A stretch of DNA of 64,000 nt from Saccharopolyspora dendranthemae (GCF_007829955.1 NZ_VIWX01000001.1:310001-374000), one strand, 5' to 3'; positions 35,024 to 43,841 are shown, counted from the first letter of the stretch. Notes: generated by a model from the letters alone, not told the origin. Numbers and translations are program-made.

Positions 35024-36397
35024 ATGCCCGAAGCAACACCGTCGCTGCAACGGACTCTCACGGTCAGATCGGTCGTCCTGTTCGGACTGGCCTACATGAC
35101 GCCGCTGATCGCGTTGGGCACCTTCGGCGTCGTCGCCGCGGAAACCGGAGGGGCGGTCCCCACCGCCTACCTGGTGGCGATGGTCGCGATGCTGTTCACC
35201 GCCTACAGCTACGGGAAGATGGCCGCCGCCTACCCGGTCGCCGGTTCCGCCTACACCTACGTGCGACGGGCGCTGGACTCACGCGTGGGCTTCCTCGTCG
35301 GCTGGGCCGTGCTGCTCGACTACTTCTTCCTGCCGATGGTGATCTGGCTGCTCGGCGGGACCTACCTGCAAGCCCAGTTCCCCGCCGTGCCCTTCTGGGT
35401 CTGGATCGTCTCCTTCATCGCGGCCACCACCTTCCTGAACGTTCTCGGGATCACCGTGGCGGAGAAGGCGAACTTCCTGCTCATGGCCTTCCAGTTCCTG
35501 GTGATCGGCATCTTCGTCCTGCTGTGCCTGCGCCACGTCCTCGACGCGCGCGGTGCTGCGGGCCTGCTCGACACCGCACCGCTGATCAACCCCGCCACCA
35601 CCGCCGCGGGCGTGTCCGCCGGTGCCGCCCTGGCCGCGTACTCCTTCCTCGGGTTCGACGCCGTCACGACCCTGACCGAGGAATCGGTGAACCCGCGCAA
35701 GACGATTCCGCGCGCCATCCTGCTCATCGCGCTCATCGGAGGCGGTGTCTTCGCCCTCGTGACCTTCGCGGCGCAGCTCGTGCACCCCGGAAGCACCTTC
35801 GCGGACTCCGATTCAGCCGTGTTCGAGATCGCCGCGGTCATCGCGGGAGATCTCGGCACCGCCCTGCTGCTGGCCGGGCTCGTGATCGCGCAGTTCGCCT
35901 CCGGTCTCGCCGCGCAGGCCAGCGCCGCGCGCCTGCTGTTCGCGATGGGCCGCGACACCGTCCTCCCCCGCAAGCTCTTCGGCTCCCTGCACCCGCGATT
36001 CCGCACCCCCGTGGCCAACATCGTCCTCACCGGCTGCGTCGGACTCGTCGCCCTGGTGCTCGACGTCTCCACCTCGACGTCGTTCGTGAACTTCGGCGCC
36101 TTCACCGCCTTCACCGCGGTCAACATCAGCGTCATCGCCCTGCACCTGCGCAACCGCGCGGAAGGCCGGCGGCAGGCGCGGTGGACCCTCGCCATTCCCG
36201 CGGCCGGAACCCTCATCGACCTCTGGCTGCTGGTGAACCTGGAACCGACCGCCCTGATCCTCGGCGGCATCTGGCTCGCCGCGGGCATCGTCTACCTGGC
36301 GTGCCGAACGCGGCTGTTCCGCGTCCCGCCACCGGAGATGGCCACCGGCCCCGACGACGACGTGCTCGCCACGAGCTCCTCGGGTCGAGTGGGCTGA
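35024..36397 (+). CDS. APC-family amino acid/polyamine permease
   Basis: 457 residues with about 12 hydrophobic helices. The first helix and unwound substrate site read VVLFGLAYMTPLIALGTFG; others are AYSFLGFDAVTTLTEE (helix 6, typical of APC carriers) and PRKTIPRAILL after it. ATG 35024 has GAGGAG 8 nt upstream. It follows the nitrilase gene after 37 nt, so the pair likely imports and deamidates the same class of compound under the divergent GntR. A 14-bp stem terminator follows. Confidence 0.9.
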   Translation: MPEATPSLQRTLTVRSVVLFGLAYMTPLIALGTFGVVAAETGGAVPTAYLVAMVAMLFTAYSYGKMAAAYPVAGSAYTYVRRALDSRVGFLVGWAVLLDYFFLPMVIWLLGGTYLQAQFPAVPFWVWIVSFIAATTFLNVLGITVAEKANFLLMAFQFLVIGIFVLLCLRHVLDARGAAGLLDTAPLINPATTAAGVSAGAALAAYSFLGFDAVTTLTEESVNPRKTIPRAILLIALIGGGVFALVTFAAQLVHPGSTFADSDSAVFEIAAVIAGDLGTALLLAGLVIAQFASGLAAQASAARLLFAMGRDTVLPRKLFGSLHPRFRTPVANIVLTGCVGLVALVLDVSTSTSFVNFGAFTAFTAVNISVIALHLRNRAEGRRQARWTLAIPAAGTLIDLWLLVNLEPTALILGGIWLAAGIVYLACRTRLFRVPPPEMATGPDDDVLATSSSGRVG

Positions 36398-36417
36398 TCT
36401 CCAGCCGCAATCGGGGT

Positions 36418-36452
36418 TTCAGTGGAGATCCGCGGACCGGATCTCCACTGAA
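36418..36452. terminator. Bidirectional terminator
   Basis: A perfect 14-bp stem (TTCAGTGGAGATCC, 36418-36431; complement 36439-36452) with a 7-nt loop, between the convergent APC permease and aldo/keto reductase genes. The stem works on both strands. Confidence 0.75.
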
Positions 36453-36502
36453 GCAGGCCCGCAGCTGGTGCTGACGCGCCGCTCCAGACCGTCGGGGAGC
36501 TC

Positions 36503-37498
36503 TCAGCGGTGTCGGACGCCCTCGGTCGCGCCGGGGGCGAGGGTCGGGGCGGTCACGGGGGCGTCGCCGAGCGCGTGGTCGATCGCGTCGAGCAGATCCG
36601 GCGAGAGCTCGACGCCCGAGGCCGCGACGTTGGCGCTGACCTGCGAGGGACGCGACGCCCCCACGATGGCGGCGGCGACTTCGCTGCGGCGCAGAACCCA
36701 GGCCAGCGCCAGGGTTCCCATGTCCGTGCCCGCCTGCTCGGCGACGGGTCGCAGCCGCTGCACCGCGTCGAGGACCACGGCTTCGTCGAAGATCGCGGTC
36801 ATCGCCCAGCTCGTCTGCTCGTCGGCCCTGCGGCTGTTCTCGGGCGGCGGGCGACCCGGCTGGTACTTGCCCGTCAGCAGTCCTTGCGCGAGCGGCGACC
36901 ACACGATCTGCGAGATCCCGTTCTCCGCGCACAACCCGAACACCTCGGCCTCCGGGGCCTGCCACAGCATCGAGTACTGCGGCTGCGAGGACACGAACAG
37001 CTCCGGTCCCGCGATGTCGATCGCCGCGCGGATCTGCTCCGGCGTCCACTCGCTGAATCCGAGGTAGCGCGCCTTGCCCTGCTCGACGACGCGCAGCAGG
37101 GCCTCGATCGTCTCCTCGATCGGCACCTCCGGGTCGAACCTGTGCGCCTGGTAGAGGTCGACGTGGTCGGTGCGCAGCCTGCTCAGCGACGCGTCGATCT
37201 GCTGGGCGATCTTGTCGGCCGACAGCCCGCGCTCGGTCTCCGGCATGTCTCCCCACACCTTCGTGGCCAGCACGTAGGAGTCGCGGGGGAACCGCGTGAG
37301 GATGTCGCCCCAGGCCCGTTCGGCCGCGCCCTGCCCGTAGCTGTTGGCCGTGTCGAACAGCGTGATCCCGGCGTCGAGCGCCGCCTCGGTCACCTCACGA
37401 TTGGCCTCCAGGCTGGTGTTCTCGTCGAAGAACATCCATGAACCGAGCGCGATCTCGGATACCTCCAGATCGGAGGACCCCAGCGTGCGGTAGCGCAT
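36503..37498 (-). CDS. Aldo/keto reductase
   Basis: 331 residues of the (beta/alpha)8 aldo/keto reductase fold. The catalytic tetrad is visible: Asp and Tyr in TLFDTANSYGQG, Lys in VLATKVWGD, His in DLYQAHRFDP. NADPH-binding residues are near VAAAIVGASRPSQVSANV. It resembles the Kv-beta / YghZ-like group that reduces aldehydes and methylglyoxal-type compounds. It is monocistronic by layout. Confidence 0.9.
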   Translation of the reverse strand: MRYRTLGSSDLEVSEIALGSWMFFDENTSLEANREVTEAALDAGITLFDTANSYGQGAAERAWGDILTRFPRDSYVLATKVWGDMPETERGLSADKIAQQIDASLSRLRTDHVDLYQAHRFDPEVPIEETIEALLRVVEQGKARYLGFSEWTPEQIRAAIDIAGPELFVSSQPQYSMLWQAPEAEVFGLCAENGISQIVWSPLAQGLLTGKYQPGRPPPENSRRADEQTSWAMTAIFDEAVVLDAVQRLRPVAEQAGTDMGTLALAWVLRRSEVAAAIVGASRPSQVSANVAASGVELSPDLLDAIDHALGDAPVTAPTLAPGATEGVRHR

Positions 37499-37764
37499 CG
37501 TGCTTCTCCTGTCTCGTCTCCCGGACGGTGCCCGCGGCCGGGGTCTGCTCGCCGACGAACCCGGCGATCCGGTGCTGATCTGATCCGCGTGCGAGCGAGG
37601 AGCATTCCAGGCGAAGCACGTGCTGCGGGGCGGAATCCGCGCAGCACCCGTCCGTTCCGGCGGGGTGCCGCGGTCGTGCGGTGCGCCGTCGTTGACCAGT
37701 GGGACCGGCCCGGGAGCCGGCGGATAGGCTCCGGCCGAGCAGATCGTCGAAGAGCGAGGTGTGG

Positions 37765-38304
37765 ATGATGGCGACCGCGTACGACTTCGACGCCACCGCG
37801 GCGGACGGCTCGACCGTTCCGCTGAGCGAGTACGCAGGCAAGCAGCTGCTGATCGTCAACGTCGCGAGCAAGTGCGGGCTGACCCCGCAGTACGAGGGCC
37901 TGGAGGCGTTGTACCGCGAGTTCAAGGACAGCGGTTTGGAGGTCCTCGGGTTCCCCTGCAACCAGTTCCTCGGGCAGGAACCCGGCACCGACGCCGAGAT
38001 CCAGGACTTCTGCCAGGTGACCTACGATGTCACCTTCCCGGTCTTCGGCAAGGTCGACGTCAACGGTCCTCGCTCGGCACCGCTCTACGCCCACCTCCGC
38101 GCCGAGGCCCCCGGCGACTGGGGCCCGCAGCACGGCGAGTTCTACGAGAAGCTCAAGGACGTCACCCCGGCCACCGAACCCGGTGACATCGTCTGGAACT
38201 TCACCAAGTTCCTCGTCGGACGAGACGGACACGTCCTCAAGCGCTACGAACCCACGATCACGCCGGACCGGATCAGAGAAGACCTGGGGCCGTCACAGCC
38301 CTAG
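37765..38304 (+). CDS. Glutathione peroxidase-family thiol peroxidase
   Basis: 179 residues. The catalytic tetrad is Cys37 in VASKCGLTPQYEG, Gln in FPCNQFLGQEPG, Trp/Asn in IVWNFTKFLVGRDG. Cysteine replaces selenocysteine, and in actinomycetes, which lack glutathione, such proteins use thioredoxin or mycothiol systems. Start ATG 37765 or 37768 after GAGCGAGG. Its TAG stop overlaps the stop of the convergent tautomerase gene (CTAG shared), leaving no room for a terminator. Confidence 0.9.
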   Translation: MMATAYDFDATAADGSTVPLSEYAGKQLLIVNVASKCGLTPQYEGLEALYREFKDSGLEVLGFPCNQFLGQEPGTDAEIQDFCQVTYDVTFPVFGKVDVNGPRSAPLYAHLRAEAPGDWGPQHGEFYEKLKDVTPATEPGDIVWNFTKFLVGRDGHVLKRYEPTITPDRIREDLGPSQP

Positions 38305-38534
38305 TCCTGGAGATAATCGGGGCGCTTGATCAGGAGCTCGGGTTGGCCGTTGATCTCGGGCTCGACGACGGTCTCGTTCCAGATCTCCTTCTCCACCGGC
38401 TCCAGCGTGACCGACACGGCCCCGTCCCGGGTGCCGAGGTGCTCGATCAAGGCTGCCGTGACCGACTCCGCGAGCTTCCGCTTCTGCTCGTCGGTGACCT
38501 CTTTCGGGAAGTGCTTGATGTTCACGTGCGGCAT
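38301..38534 (-). CDS. 4-oxalocrotonate tautomerase-family protein
   Basis: 77 residues beginning MPHVNIKHFPKEVTDEQK, so the mature protein starts with the catalytic Pro1 of the tautomerase superfamily. The rest fits the short beta-alpha-beta monomer (SVTLEPVEKEIWNE). Small tautomerases isomerise enol/keto acids in aromatic or amino acid catabolism. The C-terminus overlaps that of the glutathione peroxidase gene. Confidence 0.85.
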   Translation of the reverse strand: MPHVNIKHFPKEVTDEQKRKLAESVTAALIEHLGTRDGAVSVTLEPVEKEIWNETVVEPEINGQPELLIKRPDYLQD

Positions 38535-38666
38535 CGATCGCTCCTCGACCTCGGGGATTCCGGTGGGCCTGACCGTAACGCGCACGGCACACCAACCCCT
38601 CCCCGAGTCAGCTCACGTCGTTCGCCGCGCCCGCACGGGTAGCGCGAGCGATCACGACCGCGCTCG

Positions 38667-39260
38667 TCACCCGGGCCTCACGAGGGCGACGATCACGCTG
38701 CGGATCTGAGCCACCGCGCTGTCCACGGGGTTCGTGGGCTGCACCAGGTGGCTGAGCGTGAGCCGAACGATGATTTCGACGAGTGCGTCGGAGCCGTCAC
38801 CGATCGACTCGCCGTGGCAGTCCCGCACCTGGGCGGTGACGGCGTCGATAGCGCGTTGCAGGACGGGTTCGGTCCTGCTCGCCAGCAGTGGCAGCAGGTC
38901 CCCGTCGTGGCCACTCGCACCGGCGATGATCGTCTTGATCAAGGGGTTGTCGGCGGCCGCGGTCAGGGCGAACTCGGCGGCTGCGGTCAGCCCTGCCACC
39001 GGGTCCGCGTGGGCGCGCAGGCGTTCGTCGACGCCATCGAGGAACAGCTCGGTCTCCCGTGCGACCACGGCCTCGCCGAGGGCTTGCTTGGTGCCGATCT
39101 CGGTGTAGAGCGATTGCCGGTGAACGCCAACGCGTTCGGCGATGCGGCTCATCGTCACCGCGCCCCAGCCATCAGTGCAGATCAGTGCCACGGCCGCATC
39201 GAGAACCCGCTGCCGCAGTATCTCGCGCATCTCCGCGCGGAAGCTCGTCGTCGCACCCAC
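38667..39260 (-). CDS. TetR-family transcriptional regulator
   Basis: 197 residues. N-terminal helix-turn-helix VTMSRIAERVGVHRQSLYTEIGTKQALGEAV; helical C-terminal domain. The upstream region carries three GACAGAC/GTCTGTC-type half-sites suited to autoregulation. The target is uncertain: the next plus-strand gene is the tiny membrane protein at 39521, followed by the PucR gene of the alkane island. Confidence 0.85.
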   Translation of the reverse strand: MGATTSFRAEMREILRQRVLDAAVALICTDGWGAVTMSRIAERVGVHRQSLYTEIGTKQALGEAVVARETELFLDGVDERLRAHADPVAGLTAAAEFALTAAADNPLIKTIIAGASGHDGDLLPLLASRTEPVLQRAIDAVTAQVRDCHGESIGDGSDALVEIIVRLTLSHLVQPTNPVDSAVAQIRSVIVALVRPG

Positions 39261-39299
39261 GGGCGGATCCTACACCAGAGGCCGTCTAGTCCTGGTCTT

Positions 39300-39336
39300 G
39301 ACAGACTGAGCGTTTCTGTCTGACTCTATGACAGAC
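39300..39336. promoter_or_regulatory. Candidate TetR operator (three half-sites)
   Basis: GACAGAC (39300-39306), TTCTGTCTG (39314-39322) and GACAGAC (39330-39336) form alternating inverted half-sites 40-76 nt upstream of the TetR start. Confidence 0.55.
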
Positions 39337-39520
39337 CTTGACCATGTGTCCGACTACGAGGGCATGGCGTCCCGGACTCGCGCCGCCGGGGCGGTAGGCC
39401 GCGCCTCATCATCGGCGGAACGACGGCCGAGGCCGTGAAGAACTCCCGGAGGGTTTTTCGTTTCGTCGCGCGCTTTTTCGGAATCAACGAATCGATGAAC
39501 ACCTACCTCGTGGGGATTTC

Positions 39521-39649
39521 ATGATGGATCTGCTTCCGAGCATGCTGGCGATCTACCTGCTCATGTTCTCGCCGCTCCTGCTGCCGCTGTCCGGCTGGTT
39601 CTTCGGAAAGATGGGAGATCTTCTCCGTCGACGCGATGCCGGCGGCTGA
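39521..39649 (+). CDS. Tiny single-pass membrane protein
   Basis: 42 residues: MMDLLPSMLAIYLLMF and then SPLLLPLSGWFFGKMGDLLR, ending RRDAGG-stop. It has one hydrophobic helix (about residues 4-28) followed by a short basic cytoplasmic tail (positive-inside). A GTGGGGA ribosome site lies 4 nt before the ATG. The gene is too short for automatic length cut-offs, but the hydrophobic profile and ribosome site argue that it is translated. Function unknown; it precedes the PucR gene by 131 nt. Confidence 0.55.
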   Translation: MMDLLPSMLAIYLLMFSPLLLPLSGWFFGKMGDLLRRRDAGG

Positions 39650-39780
39650 GCGCGCGTTGACGTGTCCGCGTTCCTGATGGCAGGCGAGAACGAGGAAGGC
39701 CCAGCGGTGATGGGTGTGGTGTGCGTGCTGTCCGGTCGCGTGACGCGGCGAGAGGACCTCTTCCTGCGCCGGGTCCGCCC

Positions 39781-40980
39781 ATGACTGATCTGACGCAGTG
39801 GCTGGAATCGTTCGCCGAGGCTCACCGGGCTCAGGACAACGTCGCGTCCTGGGTCGAACGGATCGGCGTGGCGATCGTCGAAGGCGTCGACGATCTTCCG
39901 GACGATCTCCGGCCGATGTTGGTGGAGACCGTTGAGCAGCACTGGCTGGCCTTCCTCGATCGCGTCTCGACCGAGGCCGAGTTCGAGTTGGTGCCGGCGG
40001 CCAGGCAGCTCCCGGTCGAACTCGCCCGTCGTCATCTCGGGCTACCGGTCCTGCTCAGGATCTATCGGGTCGCTCAAGAGGCGTCGTGGGAGTTCGCCGT
40101 CGAGGTGGTGGCCAACGCGCCGTCCGAGCTGGATCACGAGGCGCTGCTCGTCTGGTTCTGGGGCAAGGCGGTCCAATGGTTCAACTCCTCGGTTGAGAAG
40201 TCGGTTGTGCTTCACCAGCAAGAGGTCTCGCGAATCCAGCAACGCGGCGACGCGCACCGCTACGAGGCGGTTGCGGGCCTGCTGTCGGGTCGAGCCGAAG
40301 ATCCGACCGAGCTCTCGGCCGCTCTCGGCGGCTACCCGGTGAGCGGTTCCCACATCGCGTTGATCGCGCGGGCCGTGACCGCGGACTCGATCTCATCGCT
40401 GGAACCGTCGTTGATGGTTCTCGTCGGGCAGATCGGGCGCGCTCCTGCGGTGGTGGTCAGGCCCGGCGGCCGAGAGGTCTGGGCGTGGGTCCGCTCCGAT
40501 GAGCTGCCGGAACTGGACCCCACCGGCATCGACCCGTGCGCGGTCCGGGTGACGACAGGTGGCCCCGCTGAGGCCGTGGAGGGGTTCGCCGACGCCCACC
40601 GCGATGCGCGGGAGGCGCAATCGGTCGCGTTGGTTGAAGGACGCCGACAGCCGTTGACCTGCTACGACGACGTGGCCGCGCTGACGCTGCTGGCCCAGGA
40701 TCCGCGTGCCGCGGAACGATTCACCCGGCGCGTTCTGCGCGGCCTGGCCGACGGCGGAGCGGGCAAGCTGCGCCAGACGACCCGTGCCGCCCTGTCCACT
40801 CCCGGTGGCGCCGAGGCGGTGGCGACGGCCCTCGGCGTGCACAAGAACACCGTCCGCTACCGGGTGGGACAGGCCGAGCGGTTGCTCGGCCATCCGCTCC
40901 AGACACGTGCCGGGGATGTGCTGCTCGCCCTGGACTACTACGACGCGTTCTTGGGAGTCGTTTCAGAATCGCGGCGGTAG
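39781..40980 (+). CDS. PucR/CdaR-type helix-turn-helix regulator
   Basis: 399 residues. An N-terminal RsbT co-antagonist-like helical region (VELARRHLGLPVLLRIYRVAQEASWEF), a central GGDEF-like/PucR middle domain and the C-terminal HTH_30 (VATALGVHKNTVRYRVGQAERLLG) match actinomycete PucR proteins that lack the purine-sensing domain. It is convergent with the alkane hydroxylase operon and is the nearest regulator to it. Followed by a compact hairpin terminator. Confidence 0.82.
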   Translation: MTDLTQWLESFAEAHRAQDNVASWVERIGVAIVEGVDDLPDDLRPMLVETVEQHWLAFLDRVSTEAEFELVPAARQLPVELARRHLGLPVLLRIYRVAQEASWEFAVEVVANAPSELDHEALLVWFWGKAVQWFNSSVEKSVVLHQQEVSRIQQRGDAHRYEAVAGLLSGRAEDPTELSAALGGYPVSGSHIALIARAVTADSISSLEPSLMVLVGQIGRAPAVVVRPGGREVWAWVRSDELPELDPTGIDPCAVRVTTGGPAEAVEGFADAHRDAREAQSVALVEGRRQPLTCYDDVAALTLLAQDPRAAERFTRRVLRGLADGGAGKLRQTTRAALSTPGGAEAVATALGVHKNTVRYRVGQAERLLGHPLQTRAGDVLLALDYYDAFLGVVSESRR

Positions 40981-40991
40981 TCGTTGTTTCC

Positions 40992-41013
40992 GGTGCGGGA
41001 CTCAGCCCGCACC
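40992..41013. terminator. Terminator, GGTGCGGG/CCCGCACC hairpin
   Basis: A perfect 8-bp stem (40992-40999 / 41006-41013) with ACTCAG loop, 11 nt after the PucR stop and 23 nt before the convergent ferredoxin reductase stop. The same hairpin and loop recur at 57340-57361. Confidence 0.75.
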
Positions 41014-41036
41014 GTTGAGCGGGGCGATTTGCGCGA

Positions 41037-42209
41037 TCACCCCTCGGCCCGAGCCGCCGTTTCGGAACGGGACCGGGCGAGCAGGGCGCGCCGCACGCGT
41101 GCGAGTGCGCGGGGCTGGTCGATCGCCACCGCGCCGACGAGCTCATCGCCGTCACGGCTGAGCACCAGCCCCTCGTCGATGACCTCCTCGGTGACACCGG
41201 TCGTGGTCCCGACGGTCTGGATCCGATGCCCGTACCACTGCGACCACCCGAAGGGCACCGCACCGAACCGCTCGCCCGCGCCTGCCGCGTTCGCTCCGGC
41301 GACCCGTCCCTGCTCCGCCGCGGTCGTCCAGTGCTGGGTCGCGTGGTGGCCGAGGCATGCCACGTCACCCGCCGCCCACACTCCGGGGATGCTGGTCGCC
41401 AGAGCGTCGTCGACGACGACTCCGCCGGTGGCCGGGTCCACGCCGATCCCGCTGCGCGCCAGCCACTCCGCGCACGGGATCGAGCCGATTCCCGGCACGA
41501 CCACGTCGGCGGGCAGAACCTCACCCGTGCCGAGCTCGACGCCGACCACCTGACCACCGTCGTGGGCCACGCGCTGCACGGACGTCCCGAGGACGAGGCG
41601 GGAGCCGCCGATGTCGTGGAGTCCCGCCAGCATGCCGGCCGCGACCGGACCGATCGCCCGGGCCAGGGGCTGCGCCGCAGCCTCCACGAGCGTCACCGCC
41701 AGGCCCCGCTCTCGCGCGGCCGAGGCCACCTCGCTCCCGATGAACCCGGCACCGATCACCACGACCCGGGAGGCGGTGTCCAGGGCATGACGCAAGGCCA
41801 CGGCGTCGGCGTAGTCCCGGATCGCGTGCACACCGGCGAGACCGGCGGTTCCGGGAAGCCGCCGGGCCCTCCCGCCGGTGGCGATCACCAGCGCGTCGTA
41901 ACCGATCTCCCCGTCCGTGGTCGCGATGACCCGGCGGTCCGCGTGGAGCGAGGTCGCGGTGACCCGGGCACGGATCTCCACCTCCAGCGCTTCCAGCGAT
42001 TCCGCCGAACGGAGCCGCGGAACACCGGTCGGCCCGTCGGGTGCCAGCAGCTCCTTCGACAGCGGCGGGCGGTCGTAGGGCGGGTGGTTCTCGGACCCGA
42101 GCAGCGTGATCGGACCGGCCCATCCCGCCCTGCGCGCGCCCTCGACCGCCCGAACTCCGGCGACCGAGGAGCCGACGACGACCAGCCGCCCGCCCGGCGC
42201 CTCAGTCAA
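41037..42209 (-). CDS. FAD-dependent ferredoxin/rubredoxin reductase
   Basis: 390 residues. FAD-binding GxGxxG-like motif VVVGSSVAGVRAVEGARRAG at the N-terminus, a central NAD(H) motif VVVIGAGFIGSEVASAA, and FAD/oxidoreductase motif IPGVWAAGDVAC near residue 280. This is the class I ferredoxin reductase type (PdR/AlkT-like). TTG 42209 fits: it overlaps the ferredoxin stop (GTTGACTGA). Together with the ferredoxin it should pass NADH electrons to the AlkB-rubredoxin fusion. Confidence 0.9.
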   Translation of the reverse strand: MTEAPGGRLVVVGSSVAGVRAVEGARRAGWAGPITLLGSENHPPYDRPPLSKELLAPDGPTGVPRLRSAESLEALEVEIRARVTATSLHADRRVIATTDGEIGYDALVIATGGRARRLPGTAGLAGVHAIRDYADAVALRHALDTASRVVVIGAGFIGSEVASAARERGLAVTLVEAAAQPLARAIGPVAAGMLAGLHDIGGSRLVLGTSVQRVAHDGGQVVGVELGTGEVLPADVVVPGIGSIPCAEWLARSGIGVDPATGGVVVDDALATSIPGVWAAGDVACLGHHATQHWTTAAEQGRVAGANAAGAGERFGAVPFGWSQWYGHRIQTVGTTTGVTEEVIDEGLVLSRDGDELVGAVAIDQPRALARVRRALLARSRSETAARAEG

Positions 42210-42396
42210 CGAGCCGCAGGGCCGAAACCGGACAGGACTCGACCGCAGCGCGCACGAACGCGCGGTCGCCTTCGGGCACGTGCTCCGCCAGCACGTCGAC
42301 GGAGCCCTCGTCACCGACCTCGAAGTACTCGTGGGCTTGCGCCTCGCACATCCCGATGCCTTCGCAGACCGTCCGGTCCGCCTCGATCCTGCTCAC
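42202..42396 (-). CDS. Small ferredoxin (3Fe-4S / P450-type)
   Basis: 64 residues, VSRIEADRTVCEGIGMCEAQ with the final ligand in VESCPVSALRLVD. The Cys-x5-Cys ... Cys-Pro spacing, with no middle cysteine, is that of single-cluster ferredoxins that serve actinomycete P450 systems. The GTG start overlaps the alkB stop by 4 nt (GTGA) and its end overlaps the reductase start. It is unusual as an AlkB partner, because the rubredoxin is already fused to AlkB. Confidence 0.87.
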   Translation of the reverse strand: MSRIEADRTVCEGIGMCEAQAHEYFEVGDEGSVDVLAEHVPEGDRAFVRAAVESCPVSALRLVD

Positions 42397-43811
42397 TGGA
42401 CACTCTCCTTCAGCGGAACGAAGTCGACCTTCTCCCGGACGCCGCAGTCCGGGCAGCACCAGTCGTCCGGGACGTCCTTCCACGCGGTTCCCGCGGCGAA
42501 GCCCTCGGCTTCATCGCCCGTCGCGACCTCGTAGGTGTAGCCGCACCCCGGGCACCGCGCCGCGTGCACGTCGTCACCGAACTCCTGCCGGGTGGCGTCG
42601 GTCTTCACCGCTGCGCCGACCTCCGCGGCCTGCGTCGGGAACCGCCGCAGCAACCGATGGGTCTTGCCCGGCTGGACGTTCGCCAGACGCACGTCGCCGT
42701 CGAAGTGGGCCACGACGCGGTGGTCCATCACCCGGCGCCAGAGCGGGGGCACCAGCGCGAGGACGATCATCCCGGCGTACCCGGTCGGGAGCACCGGGCT
42801 CTCCTGGTAGTCGCGCAACACCTGGTAGCGGCGCGTCGGGTTGGCGTGGTGATCGCTGTGCCTCTGCAGGTGGTAGAGCAGCACGTTGGTGGCGATGTTG
42901 TTGGAATTCCAGCTGTGCGAGGGCTGAACCCGCTCGTAGCGCCGGGTCTTCCCGCTGGCGACCTCCTGCCGCAGCATCCCGTAGTGCTCCAGGTAGTTCA
43001 CGACCTCCAGCAAGGAGAACCCGATGACGCCCTGCAGCAGCAGGTACGGCAGGACCTCCGGCCCGAGCCAGGCCACCAGCCCGCCCCACAGCACCGCGGT
43101 CATCATCCAGGAGTTGAGGACGTCGTTGCCGAGGTGGAACGGGTGGGTTCCCTTGCGCTGGTAGCGGCGCTTCTCCAGGTTCCACGCGCTCTTCAGCGAA
43201 CCCGACACGGTGCGCACCCAGAAGCGGTAGAAGTTCTCACCGATCCTGGAGCTGGCGGGATCCTCGGGAGTCGCGACGCGGACGTGGTGGCCGCGGTTGT
43301 GCTCGATGTAGAAGTGGCCGTAGAAGCTCTGCGCGAGAGCGATCTTCGACAGCCACCGCTCGTGGCTCTCCTTCTTGTGCCCGAGCTCGTGAGCGGTGTT
43401 GATGCCGATCCCGCCGATGAACCCGATCGTCGCTGCCAGCCCGATCTTGTCGATCACCGGCCAGTCCCTGGCGACGATGAGGTACATCGCGCAGACGAAA
43501 CCGGCGTACTGGACGGGCAGGAAGGCGAAGGTGATGTAGCGGTAGTACCGGTCCTCCTCCAGCGCTTCGATCACGTCGTCCGGCGGGTTGGAGCGGTCCA
43601 AGCCCACCAGGAAATCGATCAGCGGGACGATGACCAGGACGATCAGAGGACCGGTCCAGAGCAGGGCGGAGATGCCGAGGACTTCCTTGCCGAAGATCGC
43701 GATGAAGGCCATGGAAGGGACGACGAGCCCGAGCAACCAGAGGTAGCGCTTCTGATCGCGCCACCGCCCGGTCGTGCCCTCGGCGACGGTGCCGCTGGCT
43801 TCGAGTGGCAT
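42393..43811 (-). CDS. alkB: Alkane 1-monooxygenase fused to rubredoxin
   Basis: 472 residues. About six hydrophobic helices carry the histidine clusters of membrane diiron alkane hydroxylases: HELGH (141-145), EHNRGHH (170-176), NYLEHYG (272-278) and LQRHSDHH (315-322). A C-terminal rubredoxin (about 415-465) supplies two CxxC motifs, CPGCG (420) and CPDCG (453). The enzyme hydroxylates the terminal carbon of n-alkanes at the membrane, with electrons passing from the reductase through the iron proteins. AlkB-rubredoxin fusions are known in actinomycetes. The gene leads an overlapping operon with ferredoxin and ferredoxin reductase; a short inverted repeat is just upstream. Confidence 0.95.
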   Translation of the reverse strand: MPLEASGTVAEGTTGRWRDQKRYLWLLGLVVPSMAFIAIFGKEVLGISALLWTGPLIVLVIVPLIDFLVGLDRSNPPDDVIEALEEDRYYRYITFAFLPVQYAGFVCAMYLIVARDWPVIDKIGLAATIGFIGGIGINTAHELGHKKESHERWLSKIALAQSFYGHFYIEHNRGHHVRVATPEDPASSRIGENFYRFWVRTVSGSLKSAWNLEKRRYQRKGTHPFHLGNDVLNSWMMTAVLWGGLVAWLGPEVLPYLLLQGVIGFSLLEVVNYLEHYGMLRQEVASGKTRRYERVQPSHSWNSNNIATNVLLYHLQRHSDHHANPTRRYQVLRDYQESPVLPTGYAGMIVLALVPPLWRRVMDHRVVAHFDGDVRLANVQPGKTHRLLRRFPTQAAEVGAAVKTDATRQEFGDDVHAARCPGCGYTYEVATGDEAEGFAAGTAWKDVPDDWCCPDCGVREKVDFVPLKESVQ

Positions 43812-43822
43812 GGTGCCTCCTA

Positions 43823-43841
43823 CAAGAGATCAAACCTCTTG
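43823..43841. promoter_or_regulatory. Inverted repeat upstream of alkB
   Basis: CAAGAG (43823-43828) / CTCTTG (43836-43841) with 7-nt spacer, 11 nt upstream of the alkB ATG. A regulator bound here would block initiation; a candidate alkane-responsive operator. Confidence 0.45.
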
